Below are positions 25,135 to 32,288 of a DNA stretch of 64,000 bases, in pieces. Under the pieces are notes generated by a model. That model made no database searches, had not been told where the DNA came from, and saw only the letters and a list, made by a program, of their open reading frames with translations. The DNA lies in IMG/VR virus record IMGVR_UViG_3300032249_001461, positions 1-64,000 of that record. One strand, 5' to 3'. Numbering within the stretch: the stretch's first letter is position 1; the number at the start of each line of letters is the position of its first letter. The DNA is from a virus. The position numbers and the translations under genes were made by a program.

Positions 25135-26238
25135 TCATTTCATGTTCTTTATTATGGTCTCGGCTATTGCTCTGGCAAGGAGGGGTGGCACTGCGTTGCC
25201 TATCTGGTTGTACTGGGACAGGTGCTTCTCCCAAGACATGAGGGTTCTCTTGCCTTTGAACATGTAGTCGTCCGGGAACGACTGCAACCTGGCTCCCTCG
25301 CGTGCGGTGAAGTTCCTGTCCTGTGTCGGGTGTACGAAGTTGCTCTGAAAAGACGCTGGGATTGTCGGGCAGGGCTGGTCGCCGAAGACCCTGAAGTTGT
25401 TCTGCGAGAAGACCTTTCCCGACTTGACCTTTGAGTCGCCTCTTTTGACGGCGGAGTGTTCTTCTGCCACGTCCGCCACCGATTGGCCCGGCTTGATCTG
25501 CTTGAATCTCTCCACAAGCCTTTCGGTGTGTCGCATGCACACGTGGTTGTACAGTTCAATCGACGAACCGCGCATGGCCTTCTGATATTCGGTGGCTGGC
25601 TGGAGCGTGTACTGGCTCTTTTCCTCGCCCCTGTTTTTCCTGTCAAGTGGGGGAAGGTCGGAGATGGCATCTAGCACGGATACGGGTTCGGAGTTCTTTT
25701 CCGGGTACATGCTTTCCGGATTGATACCCAAGTCTTTTCTTGTGCCGATGAAGAATATCCTTCTTCTCTTCTGCGGCACGCCGTAGTCGGATGCGTCCAG
25801 GGTTTCCAGGGCGACCTTGTAGCCGAGGTCGGAGAAGACCTCCATGATGATGTCCTTGACTGATTCGTTGTTCGCATTTTTTGATGAGAGCAGGCCCGGC
25901 ACGTTTTCCATGACGAAGAACTTGGGGCCGGACAGTTCCACGGATTTGGCGAAATGCATGAAGAGCGAGTTTCTCGGGTCGCTCGGATCGCGGTTGCCGG
26001 AAAGGGAGAATCCCTGGCACGGCGGGCCTCCCACCATGCCGTCTATCGACGAGGGAAGAATTGACTGCAGGTCTTGGTCTTCTATTGATCCCGTGACTAC
26101 TCTGGCACTGTGGTTTGCCGCGTAGGTTTCGGCCGCCCATGCATCTTTTTCAAAGGCTATCGTTGTATTGAATCCCGCGTCGGCGAAACCTTTGCTCAAT
26201 CCCCCGCATCCCGCAAAAAGGTCAACTATTTCTAGCAT
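25135..26238 (-). CDS. C5-cytosine DNA methyltransferase of a type II R-M system
   Basis: A 367-residue enzyme with the full set of m5C motifs: I DLFAGCGGLSKGF, IV GGPPCQGFS with nucleophile C74, VI MENVPG, VIII QKRRRIFFIG, IX and X IGNAVPPLLARAI. It methylates cytosine at an unknown target. It overlaps by 17 bp the end of the upstream putative restriction endonuclease, so the two are one operon. Its job would be to protect phage DNA from the partner nuclease. Confidence 0.93.
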   Translation of the reverse strand: MLEIVDLFAGCGGLSKGFADAGFNTTIAFEKDAWAAETYAANHSARVVTGSIEDQDLQSILPSSIDGMVGGPPCQGFSLSGNRDPSDPRNSLFMHFAKSVELSGPKFFVMENVPGLLSSKNANNESVKDIIMEVFSDLGYKVALETLDASDYGVPQKRRRIFFIGTRKDLGINPESMYPEKNSEPVSVLDAISDLPPLDRKNRGEEKSQYTLQPATEYQKAMRGSSIELYNHVCMRHTERLVERFKQIKPGQSVADVAEEHSAVKRGDSKVKSGKVFSQNNFRVFGDQPCPTIPASFQSNFVHPTQDRNFTAREGARLQSFPDDYMFKGKRTLMSWEKHLSQYNQIGNAVPPLLARAIAETIIKNMK

Positions 26239-26974
26239 GCTTTGTTAGGTTTTCCTTGAAATAAGACAATATTTGAATCAGCCTCGGCTCCTCCGCCAGC
26301 TTTTCCTTGGCGGAGAACTCCTTGTCCGAATCTCTTTTATTGTTTAAGAGAGTCAGAACATTGAAATCAAAATTGGAATTTGGATTGACTGTCCTTTTGT
26401 TGAAAACAAGGTCTTTGAACCCTTGAGAAAAGGCCGATTGGTCGGCGGAAAAGGAGGCGGACGGATATTTCTGTACTTCTCCGCCGAGCGAGTTTTCAAC
26501 CTGATATATGAAGAAGGCCACGGTTCTGCTCAACATGTGGATTGATTCAAATTCCGAAAAAGTCCTCTTGAACATGGTTATGTCGCAGTAGGCCTTGCTT
26601 TCTCCGACCATGACTAGTTCGTCGTCTATGTATACAAAGACGTCTGGCCCTATGCCCTGATTGGCCTTTTCGGCGAATATTTTCGGGCTTCGGATTATTC
26701 TGCCGAAGTCTGTTCTGTAGGCGTAGGATATCTTTTTACGCTCTATTCTGAGACGGGCGGAATCCTGGCCGAGCATTTCGCACCAGGCGTACTTTATCAA
26801 ATCCGTGCAGTTACCCTCCAAAAGAGAGCCTTTTTTGCCCCTCATCTGTCCGCCGGAGTAGGCCGCGAGCTTTCTTATTCCCTCGTTTATATTATTGCAA
26901 AGTTCAATCACGGGTCTGGCCTTATTTTTCCAAGCCAGATTTATAATGAAATCTATTGAAAAACGCAATGGCAA
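26222..26974 (-). CDS. Putative type II restriction endonuclease (PD-(D/E)XK)
   Basis: A 250-residue protein in the longest frame, with a TTG start at 26974; a GTG a little further in (V22) is an alternative. The catalytic signature is GIGPDVFVYIDDEL...VGESKAY, that is D111 and E125-x-K127, preceded by a conserved Glu-rich helix. It overlaps the m5C methyltransferase by 17 bp in the order nuclease then methylase. I recognise no named restriction family, so the call rests on the PD-ExK core plus the methylase partner. The gene is AT-richer than neighbours, suggesting transfer. Confidence 0.7.
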   Translation of the reverse strand: MPLRFSIDFIINLAWKNKARPVIELCNNINEGIRKLAAYSGGQMRGKKGSLLEGNCTDLIKYAWCEMLGQDSARLRIERKKISYAYRTDFGRIIRSPKIFAEKANQGIGPDVFVYIDDELVMVGESKAYCDITMFKRTFSEFESIHMLSRTVAFFIYQVENSLGGEVQKYPSASFSADQSAFSQGFKDLVFNKRTVNPNSNFDFNVLTLLNNKRDSDKEFSAKEKLAEEPRLIQILSYFKENLTKHARNS

Positions 26975-27044
26975 TTTGAGGGCTTGACTAAATTTTTTTC
27001 AGCCTTGGCTTGCGTTGGCGTTCAAAATTCGCATCCATAATGCT

Positions 27045-27164
27045 ATGTACATTTTTATGCATGTGCCTCACGATATTTTGTTGGCTTTTTACGGAGTCTT
27101 GTTCTTTGAACTGTCCATGCCGGTGTTTGTCTGGTCGTGGGACAGGTATCTCAGAAGGAATTGA
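27045..27164 (+). CDS. Possible small membrane protein (39 aa)
   Basis: ATG at 27045 opens 39 codons to TGA at 27162-27164. The product begins MYIFMHVPHDILLAFYGVLF and has one long hydrophobic stretch ending WSWDRYLRRN, giving a positive-inside C-terminal tail. It has no Shine-Dalgarno; a CATAATG box lies directly upstream. Its end overlaps the convergent phosphoesterase by 14 bp. This could be a chance frame; a holin-like or regulatory small protein is possible. Confidence 0.35.
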   Translation: MYIFMHVPHDILLAFYGVLFFELSMPVFVWSWDRYLRRN

Positions 27165-27828
27165 CCCTTATGGTGCCGTTTTCTATTGAAATATAGGAGC
27201 AAGGAGTCTCGGTCCAGCATCCTCCGTTGTAGTACCAGACCTCTCCGGATGCGTCCTCGGCCGCCAGGTGCGTGTGGCCGCAGCAGACGGCGTCCATGCC
27301 TCTTTTTCTGGCGTGGCTTTTCGCTCTTTCCTTTATCTGTTCGGAACATCTGAGGAAGGTCTTGCTGCTCCTCTTTGCCAGTTTGGCGAGGTAGAAGCTT
27401 TTGTCGATCATCTGGATCATTCTGTATATTCTGTCGGCCATTTTTGTGAGGATCGGATATTCGGCTATGAAGTTGTCGAAGCCGTCTCCGTGCATGACAA
27501 GGACTTTCTTGTCTCCGCTGACCAGGCTGTATTCCTCGACGAAGTCCACGCCTATGAGGTGGGATATGATCTCCGCGGGGCCGTCGTGGTTGCCGTTGAT
27601 CCAGACTATGTGGGTTGTCTTGGAGAGGCTCCTCATCCTCGACAGGACTTTCCAGTGCGATCCCTTGAGTTTTCTGAAGTCCCAGCTGTCGAACAGATCG
27701 CCGTTTACGATCAGTTCCTTAGTCCTTATGCTTCCGCGTTCTATTAGATCGAGGAAGTCCGCCATTTTCTTTGACTGGCAGACTTCGCTTCCGAGGTGTA
27801 TGTCACTGACTATTACGGCGTCGTACAT
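27151..27828 (-). CDS. Calcineurin-like metallophosphoesterase (LpxH-like)
   Basis: A 225-residue protein with all five motifs of the family: SDIHLGS, NGDLFDSWD, INGNHD, VMHGDGFD and CCGHTHLA. Spacing is like LpxH-type UDP-2,3-diacylglucosamine hydrolases, which act on lipid A precursors, but phage relatives may hydrolyse nucleotides or other phosphodiesters. CTAGATA ends 5 bp before the ATG. It follows the lipoprotein-like gene by 8 bp on the same strand. Confidence 0.88.
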   Translation of the reverse strand: MYDAVIVSDIHLGSEVCQSKKMADFLDLIERGSIRTKELIVNGDLFDSWDFRKLKGSHWKVLSRMRSLSKTTHIVWINGNHDGPAEIISHLIGVDFVEEYSLVSGDKKVLVMHGDGFDNFIAEYPILTKMADRIYRMIQMIDKSFYLAKLAKRSSKTFLRCSEQIKERAKSHARKRGMDAVCCGHTHLAAEDASGEVWYYNGGCWTETPCSYISIENGTIRVNSF

Positions 27829-27836
27829 GCCCCTAT

Positions 27837-28487
27837 CTAGGGTTGTCGGAAGAGTTGATTTCGCTTGAATGTGACGACGCTTTTTTGATTTGAAATTTCA
27901 ATTATGTTGGATTTGAGCCGTTCTAGGTCTCTCCTGTTGGTCTCCGCGACCTTCTTGTCCATGTATTCTTTGAAGAAGAACGGGATTGTTTTTCTTATTC
28001 TGAGTTCGCTTTTGGCCGAGACGTGCGTTTTGGGCAAGGCATCTTCCAGGGAGGGGCTGATTTCCACGATCTTTTCGTAGGCGAGGACTTGAGGCTGGGG
28101 GCTTGTCAGGTTGGTTTTCAGCGACAGCACATACTTGTTAAGATTCATCTTTTGCGTGAATGGGAGCTTCAGTTCGCCAAGGTCGTGTTCCTTCTTTTCC
28201 ACGGTGAAAACCAAGGTTCCTTCAAGCTTGTAGTCCTTGATTCTGAGAATTCTCTGCGGCGCCTCTACTTCGAAGTTCTCCCAGTGCTTCTGTGTGACTG
28301 TACCGTCGCTGTCCTCCACCATCTTTTCTAAGGAGTTCTTTGTTGCGAGTCCCTTTATCACCTGCAGGTAGGGCTTTTCAATTGTGAATTCTATTTCTTC
28401 GGAACTGTGTGATTCATGAATTTGCATGCAGAAATAACCGCATGCTATGAGGATGGTTCCGAGTACTGGCAGTATGTATTTTTTCAT
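27837..28487 (-). CDS. Predicted lipoprotein or exported protein, unknown function
   Basis: A 216-residue protein with an N-terminal export signal MKKYILPVLGTILIACGYF; L-I-A-C fits a lipobox with Cys17 as lipid site. The mature part is beta-rich then helical at the end (NRRDLERLKSNIIEIS). It may sit in the host envelope facing the periplasm, a place used by superinfection-exclusion or lysis proteins; neither is shown. It lies between a methyltransferase and a phosphoesterase, 7-8 bp apart, so all three are likely co-transcribed. Confidence 0.55.
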   Translation of the reverse strand: MKKYILPVLGTILIACGYFCMQIHESHSSEEIEFTIEKPYLQVIKGLATKNSLEKMVEDSDGTVTQKHWENFEVEAPQRILRIKDYKLEGTLVFTVEKKEHDLGELKLPFTQKMNLNKYVLSLKTNLTSPQPQVLAYEKIVEISPSLEDALPKTHVSAKSELRIRKTIPFFFKEYMDKKVAETNRRDLERLKSNIIEISNQKSVVTFKRNQLFRQP

Positions 28488-28494
28488 ATATTAT

Positions 28495-29469
28495 TCAGAG
28501 TATCTGTCTGTTTATTTCTTCTGTGATTGCCTTTATTAAGGGAATTCCCACGGAATTTCCTACTTGTCTGTAGGCGTTCCCCTTGTTCGGGCTGATTTTG
28601 AATTTCTTCGGGAAACCCTGGAGCGAGTAGCATTCCCTGATCGTGAGTTTTCTGACCTTTGCTCCGTCGTATATCCAGAATCTGCCCGCGGTTTCCTGGG
28701 ATGAGAGCGTGGGGTGCGTCCCCGAGACGTGGTAGATCCTGTTGGGCTGTTTGTGGACTCTGGAGAGGTGTTCCGTATTCGGTCTTACTCCGCTCTTCCT
28801 GGAGGGCTTGTTCCTGTATCCGGCGAAGATGAGTCCCGATTTCTGTCTCTTGAGGAGACCTTCTTCGAGGATTGTGTAGGTTGACGGATCAAGCGATTCA
28901 GATGTTTCGTTTTCTAGGATGTCTTTGATGTTCTTTTTTTTGAACTTCTTCTTTTTCACCGGGGTGAAGTCAAATGGCTTGTCTTTGGAGGCTACGATGA
29001 TCGTTCTTTCCCTGTTCTGGGCGAGTCCGAAGTCCGCCGTGTTCAGAACCTCGTGGGAGAAGTGGTATCCTTGTTCTTCTAGCGAACTTTTGATCACCTC
29101 CAGGGTTCTTCCCTTGTCGTGGTGCACTAGGTTCTTTACATTTTCCAGAAAGACAACCTTCGGCTTTTTGGCCTTGGCTATTCTGAGGACATCAAAGAAC
29201 AGGGTGCCTCGGGTATCCTCGAATCCTCTTTTGTTTCCCGCGATGCTGAATGCTTGGCACGGGAATCCGCCCGCAAGGACATCGTGGTCGGGGATGCTGT
29301 TTTCGTCGGCTTGTTTTATGTCCCCCGCCGGATCGTCGCCGAAATTGGCCTTGTAGACCTCCCTGCACGATGGGTTCAGTTCCGAGGAGTAGACGCATTT
29401 TCCGCCCGAGGAATCCAACGCGATCCTGAATCCGCCTATCCCCGCAAAAAGGTCAATGTACTTGAACAT
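28495..29469 (-). CDS. Orphan C5-cytosine DNA methyltransferase
   Basis: A 324-residue enzyme with IDLFAGIGGFRIAL, GGFPCQAFSIAG (C71 nucleophile), VFLENVKNLV, QNRERTIIVA and the C-terminal QVGNSVGIPL. It differs clearly from the other m5C enzyme at 25135 and has no nuclease neighbour, so it is an orphan that could protect phage DNA from a host restriction enzyme of the same target. It begins a three-gene minus-strand run with the lipoprotein-like and phosphoesterase genes. Confidence 0.92.
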   Translation of the reverse strand: MFKYIDLFAGIGGFRIALDSSGGKCVYSSELNPSCREVYKANFGDDPAGDIKQADENSIPDHDVLAGGFPCQAFSIAGNKRGFEDTRGTLFFDVLRIAKAKKPKVVFLENVKNLVHHDKGRTLEVIKSSLEEQGYHFSHEVLNTADFGLAQNRERTIIVASKDKPFDFTPVKKKKFKKKNIKDILENETSESLDPSTYTILEEGLLKRQKSGLIFAGYRNKPSRKSGVRPNTEHLSRVHKQPNRIYHVSGTHPTLSSQETAGRFWIYDGAKVRKLTIRECYSLQGFPKKFKISPNKGNAYRQVGNSVGIPLIKAITEEINRQIL

Positions 29470-29516
29470 CGGCTCTTAAATCTAGTGTTTTCTGTATTTA
29501 AGTCAATAGATATGGC

Positions 29517-30566
29517 ATGGATTTCAAAGAATGGCTATTGAGCGAGGTGGACTGGGAGGGTGACTTCTCCGACGTCAAGAAGGAGTGCGTCAGTCACGAT
29601 GCGCTAGTGGAGTACCTCAATTCCGTGAGGGCGAACTACGGCAAGAAGACCGCGGACAGGGAGAAGTTCCCTGTGTCCATGCCGTTCGTGCATGCAAGGT
29701 CGGAGCTCTTCAAGGACGGGGACGTAGACGTGGAGGACTTTGCAAGAAGGATGAGCGAGCCTCCGAAGAACATAGTCAACACGAACGAGAAGATATTGAA
29801 GAGCGGCGGCCCCCACGAGTTCGTGTACAAGACGGGGATACCCGCGTTCAGAGGAATAGTATACGACAAGAGCGAAGGCAAATTCTATGTGATAAACACC
29901 TGCCCGGGCGCGGGTTCGTGCGTGGTGATATGCTACGCGAGACACGGCAGGTACATACAGTACCCAAACGCGTACGACAGCATGACGCGCAGGCTCAACT
30001 TCCTCCTCAACCATCCGGACCAGTACGAGGAGCAGATGTACCGGGAGATGAAGGAGAAGTGCGAGGAACACGGGGCGAGAGAGGGATACAAGTCAAAGGT
30101 GATAATGAGATGGAACGACTCCGGGGACTTCTTCACCAACAGGTACAAGAAGATAGCGGAGAAGGTGATGGAAAGGCTCAAAAAGGACGGATACAACGTA
30201 GACAGCTACGCATACACGAAGGTCGCGGACGTCGCGGACAACTCGGCGTTCCAGACGACGTTCTCCAGCGGAGCCAACATGACTCAGACCGGCAAGGTGG
30301 ATTTCGCCAAGAACAAGATGTCGATGGTCGTCCCGAAGGAGATATTCAAAGACCTTGATCTGATGAAGATATCGGACGAGCAGACCCTCAAGCAGAGGGT
30401 CGCCAAGAAGTTCGTACTTCCGATTGGCGACGTACTTACCTACGGCGAGATGATGGCGACCCCGAAGGGCGAGGTTCCCAAGTGGCACGTGCTAGTCACC
30501 CCCGGAGACGGGGACGATGCGGCCTTCAGAAGAGATGTGAAGACAATACTGCTCACCCAGCATTAA
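29517..30566 (+). CDS. GP88-like domain protein with capsid-targeting-like tag
   Basis: A 349-residue protein starting MDFKEWLLSEVDWEG; LSE-V is a candidate gp21 site. The body matches the 'Gene product 88' family known from phages: FYVINTCPGAGSCVVICYA with its cysteines, then R-x-N-F, RWNDSGDFF and YAYTKVAD. The cysteines may bind metal or form a cluster. The activity of this family is unknown. An ATAGATA box ends 4 bp before the ATG. If the tag works, this domain would be carried in the head and injected. Confidence 0.7.
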   Translation: MDFKEWLLSEVDWEGDFSDVKKECVSHDALVEYLNSVRANYGKKTADREKFPVSMPFVHARSELFKDGDVDVEDFARRMSEPPKNIVNTNEKILKSGGPHEFVYKTGIPAFRGIVYDKSEGKFYVINTCPGAGSCVVICYARHGRYIQYPNAYDSMTRRLNFLLNHPDQYEEQMYREMKEKCEEHGAREGYKSKVIMRWNDSGDFFTNRYKKIAEKVMERLKKDGYNVDSYAYTKVADVADNSAFQTTFSSGANMTQTGKVDFAKNKMSMVVPKEIFKDLDLMKISDEQTLKQRVAKKFVLPIGDVLTYGEMMATPKGEVPKWHVLVTPGDGDDAAFRRDVKTILLTQH

Positions 30567-30795
30567 AGGTCGCAATCGAATACGCCAGGCAAAATCCGAA
30601 GTGGATCATGATGTACGCCAGCATCAGTTTGGTCACAACGACCATGGGTTCGCTGTATGCCATTTGCTCTAGGATGGATTCCATCCTTTTTTTGTCAATT
30701 TCGTTCTGCACGAGCAGATAGTTGAACTGCACCTCGGTGTATTCCCGCCCGAGATACTTCTTTGCCAGTTCCAGTTCTTTTTCCGATATGTCCAT
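30553..30795 (-). CDS. Small C-tail-anchored membrane protein
   Basis: An 80-residue protein, helical and charged for ~50 residues (MDISEKELELAKKYLGREY) with one hydrophobic segment near the C-terminus (MVVVTKLMLAYIMIHFGFCL). It would face the cytoplasm and be anchored by its tail. Its last 14 bp overlap the convergent GP88-like gene. No family recognised. Confidence 0.5.
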   Translation of the reverse strand: MDISEKELELAKKYLGREYTEVQFNYLLVQNEIDKKRMESILEQMAYSEPMVVVTKLMLAYIMIHFGFCLAYSIATFNAG

Positions 30796-30857
30796 ATATC
30801 ACATGATTAAATCATATATAATTGTGGATGTCAATCCATTAACAAGGAGGATTTAAA

Positions 30858-31172
30858 ATGGCGACATATACAGTTGATCTCACCCCCACCGTGGTGACGC
30901 AGACCTCGGAGGCCAGCCTCGACACCTCGGTTCTCAACGGACTTTCGCTGCAGAGGACGAAGGAGAGCCTTCTCGTCGTCAACGGCGTCAATCGCAAACA
31001 GCTCTACAGGCTTGCTGACGGCGAGACCTATGACGACACGACCTTCGTTACCGTCGTCCCGAACGTCGTGGCGGGTAACCCGAACTTTCCGGCCGGAAGG
31101 CCTTCGATCGTCTCCGTCAATGTGACGGTCGGCCATCCGACGGCCTCGGGAACTACCGGAAGCACTATCTGA
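30858..31172 (+). CDS. Small, well-expressed virion protein candidate
   Basis: A 104-residue beta-rich protein with a CATATAT box, a leader and a strong caaggagg Shine-Dalgarno, followed by a good terminator. This isolated, strongly expressed setup is typical for a virion decoration or neck component. The sequence (ATYTVDLTPTVVTQTSEAS, NGVNRKQLYRLADGETYDD) shows no enzyme motif. The structural role is inferred from expression signals only. Confidence 0.5.
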   Translation: MATYTVDLTPTVVTQTSEASLDTSVLNGLSLQRTKESLLVVNGVNRKQLYRLADGETYDDTTFVTVVPNVVAGNPNFPAGRPSIVSVNVTVGHPTASGTTGSTI

Positions 31173-31186
31173 TTGTTTTTTGAACT

Positions 31187-31219
31187 GGGGGCGGGGCTTG
31201 GGCTCCGCCCCCTTTTTTT
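31187..31219 (+). terminator. Rho-independent terminator
   Basis: Stem gggggcggggc / gctccgccccc with loop ttgg and a run of seven T residues, 14 bp after the stop of the small virion gene. Confidence 0.88.
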
Positions 31220-31236
31220 GATGCATACATATTTTC

Positions 31237-31821
31237 ATGGAAAGGCCTACCACCCTCATAATGTTCTCTGGCGGACTTGACTCTACTGGAGTGTTCTGGA
31301 AACTCATAAACGAGCGGGAGGAGTTGCATGTCCATCATCTCTACCTTGTAAACAGGGAGAACAGGGCGAAGGCCGAGGACAGGGCCGTCAGTGACATCGT
31401 TGCATACATGAAGAACATAAGGGACTTCGGCTTCTCTGAAAGCTACCACGAGTACCCGTGCTACAACAACAGTAACTTTCTATGGGACAGCGATCTGTTC
31501 TCTTTCGTGGCCGGTGGCATGTGCATCAGCATGCCGAGCATAAGAAATGTCGCCATAGGAATGACCGCGTCGGACATGAGGAGAGGAATATCGGATAGGG
31601 TGGAAAGGGCCAAAAGAATATTTGAGGCGTTCGGGACGAATGCGAAGAAGGTGTATCCGGTCGGAGACAAGACCAAGAGGCAGGTGTATCAGATGCTGCC
31701 GGAGGAATTGAGGGCGTTGAGCTGGAGTTGTCGGACACCCGTCTACGACGGCGACGACATCAGGAAGTGCGGAAGGTGCGCGGCGTGCAGGGAGATGGCA
31801 AGGATCAACCGTCCCATATGA
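31237..31821 (+). CDS. QueC-like 7-cyano-7-deazaguanine synthase
   Basis: A 194-residue PP-loop ATP pyrophosphatase: SGGLDST at residues 11-17 and the C-terminal zinc site SWSC...CGRCAAC (four Cys). QueC makes preQ0, the base used for tRNA queuosine and, in several phages, for replacing guanine in DNA to escape restriction. The protein is shorter than usual (about 220-230 aa) and diverged between the two motifs. No folE, queD, queE or dpdA homologue is seen in this window, so pathway completeness is unknown. Confidence 0.7.
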   Translation: MERPTTLIMFSGGLDSTGVFWKLINEREELHVHHLYLVNRENRAKAEDRAVSDIVAYMKNIRDFGFSESYHEYPCYNNSNFLWDSDLFSFVAGGMCISMPSIRNVAIGMTASDMRRGISDRVERAKRIFEAFGTNAKKVYPVGDKTKRQVYQMLPEELRALSWSCRTPVYDGDDIRKCGRCAACREMARINRPI

Positions 31822-32251
31822 CCATCACTATGCCCGGCTGGGTCTCCACCACCTCCTTGGCCCCCGGGAACTCGGAGGGGAAGTGGGTGGCGTACTTCAT
31901 GCCCTCAAACTTCCTCTTGAACACCCTGCACACCAGCCTGTCGCACTTCCTGCGCAGTCCGTCCGCCAGAGACATGCCGGCCAAGTTGAGGACTCCGTCT
32001 CCGATTATCACATCGGCCATGGAGGACAAACCGGCCCAGTCGCACGCTATGACCGGTTTTTTCTGCATCCTGGGGTTGATATCTACCATGTAGTCACAAA
32101 TGTGCGTGAGTTCCTTGGTCATTCCGAGTAGGCATACGGGACCAAATCCTCGGCATTTGTCCTCGTAGATTTTGACCTCTTTTTCGTCGGGGGAAAGCGG
32201 GGGGTGGAGGTTCTGCCAGTGCTGGGCGTCTTGGATCAATTTGTCGTCCAT
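31805..32251 (-). CDS. Short Rossmann-fold, methyltransferase-like protein
   Basis: A 148-residue protein reading FGPVCLLGMTKELTHICD, YMVDINPRMQKKPVIACDW and ADVIIGDGVLNL, a pattern of strands and acidic turns like a class I SAM-dependent methyltransferase core with a shortened glycine loop and missing the final strands. It is probably a reduced or non-catalytic relative. Its end overlaps the QueC-like gene by 17 bp; TATATATA precedes the start by 6 bp and is shared with the divergent fibre gene. Confidence 0.45.
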   Translation of the reverse strand: MDDKLIQDAQHWQNLHPPLSPDEKEVKIYEDKCRGFGPVCLLGMTKELTHICDYMVDINPRMQKKPVIACDWAGLSSMADVIIGDGVLNLAGMSLADGLRRKCDRLVCRVFKRKFEGMKYATHFPSEFPGAKEVVETQPGIVMVIWDG

Positions 32252-32288
32252 ATTGGATATATATACCCTCTAGGAGACCAACAAAAAA

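Noticed and set aside
27837-28487. Rz/Rz1-type spanin
   Set aside because: The lipobox is suggestive, but the protein is too large for Rz1 and has no coiled-coil or partner i-spanin overlap.
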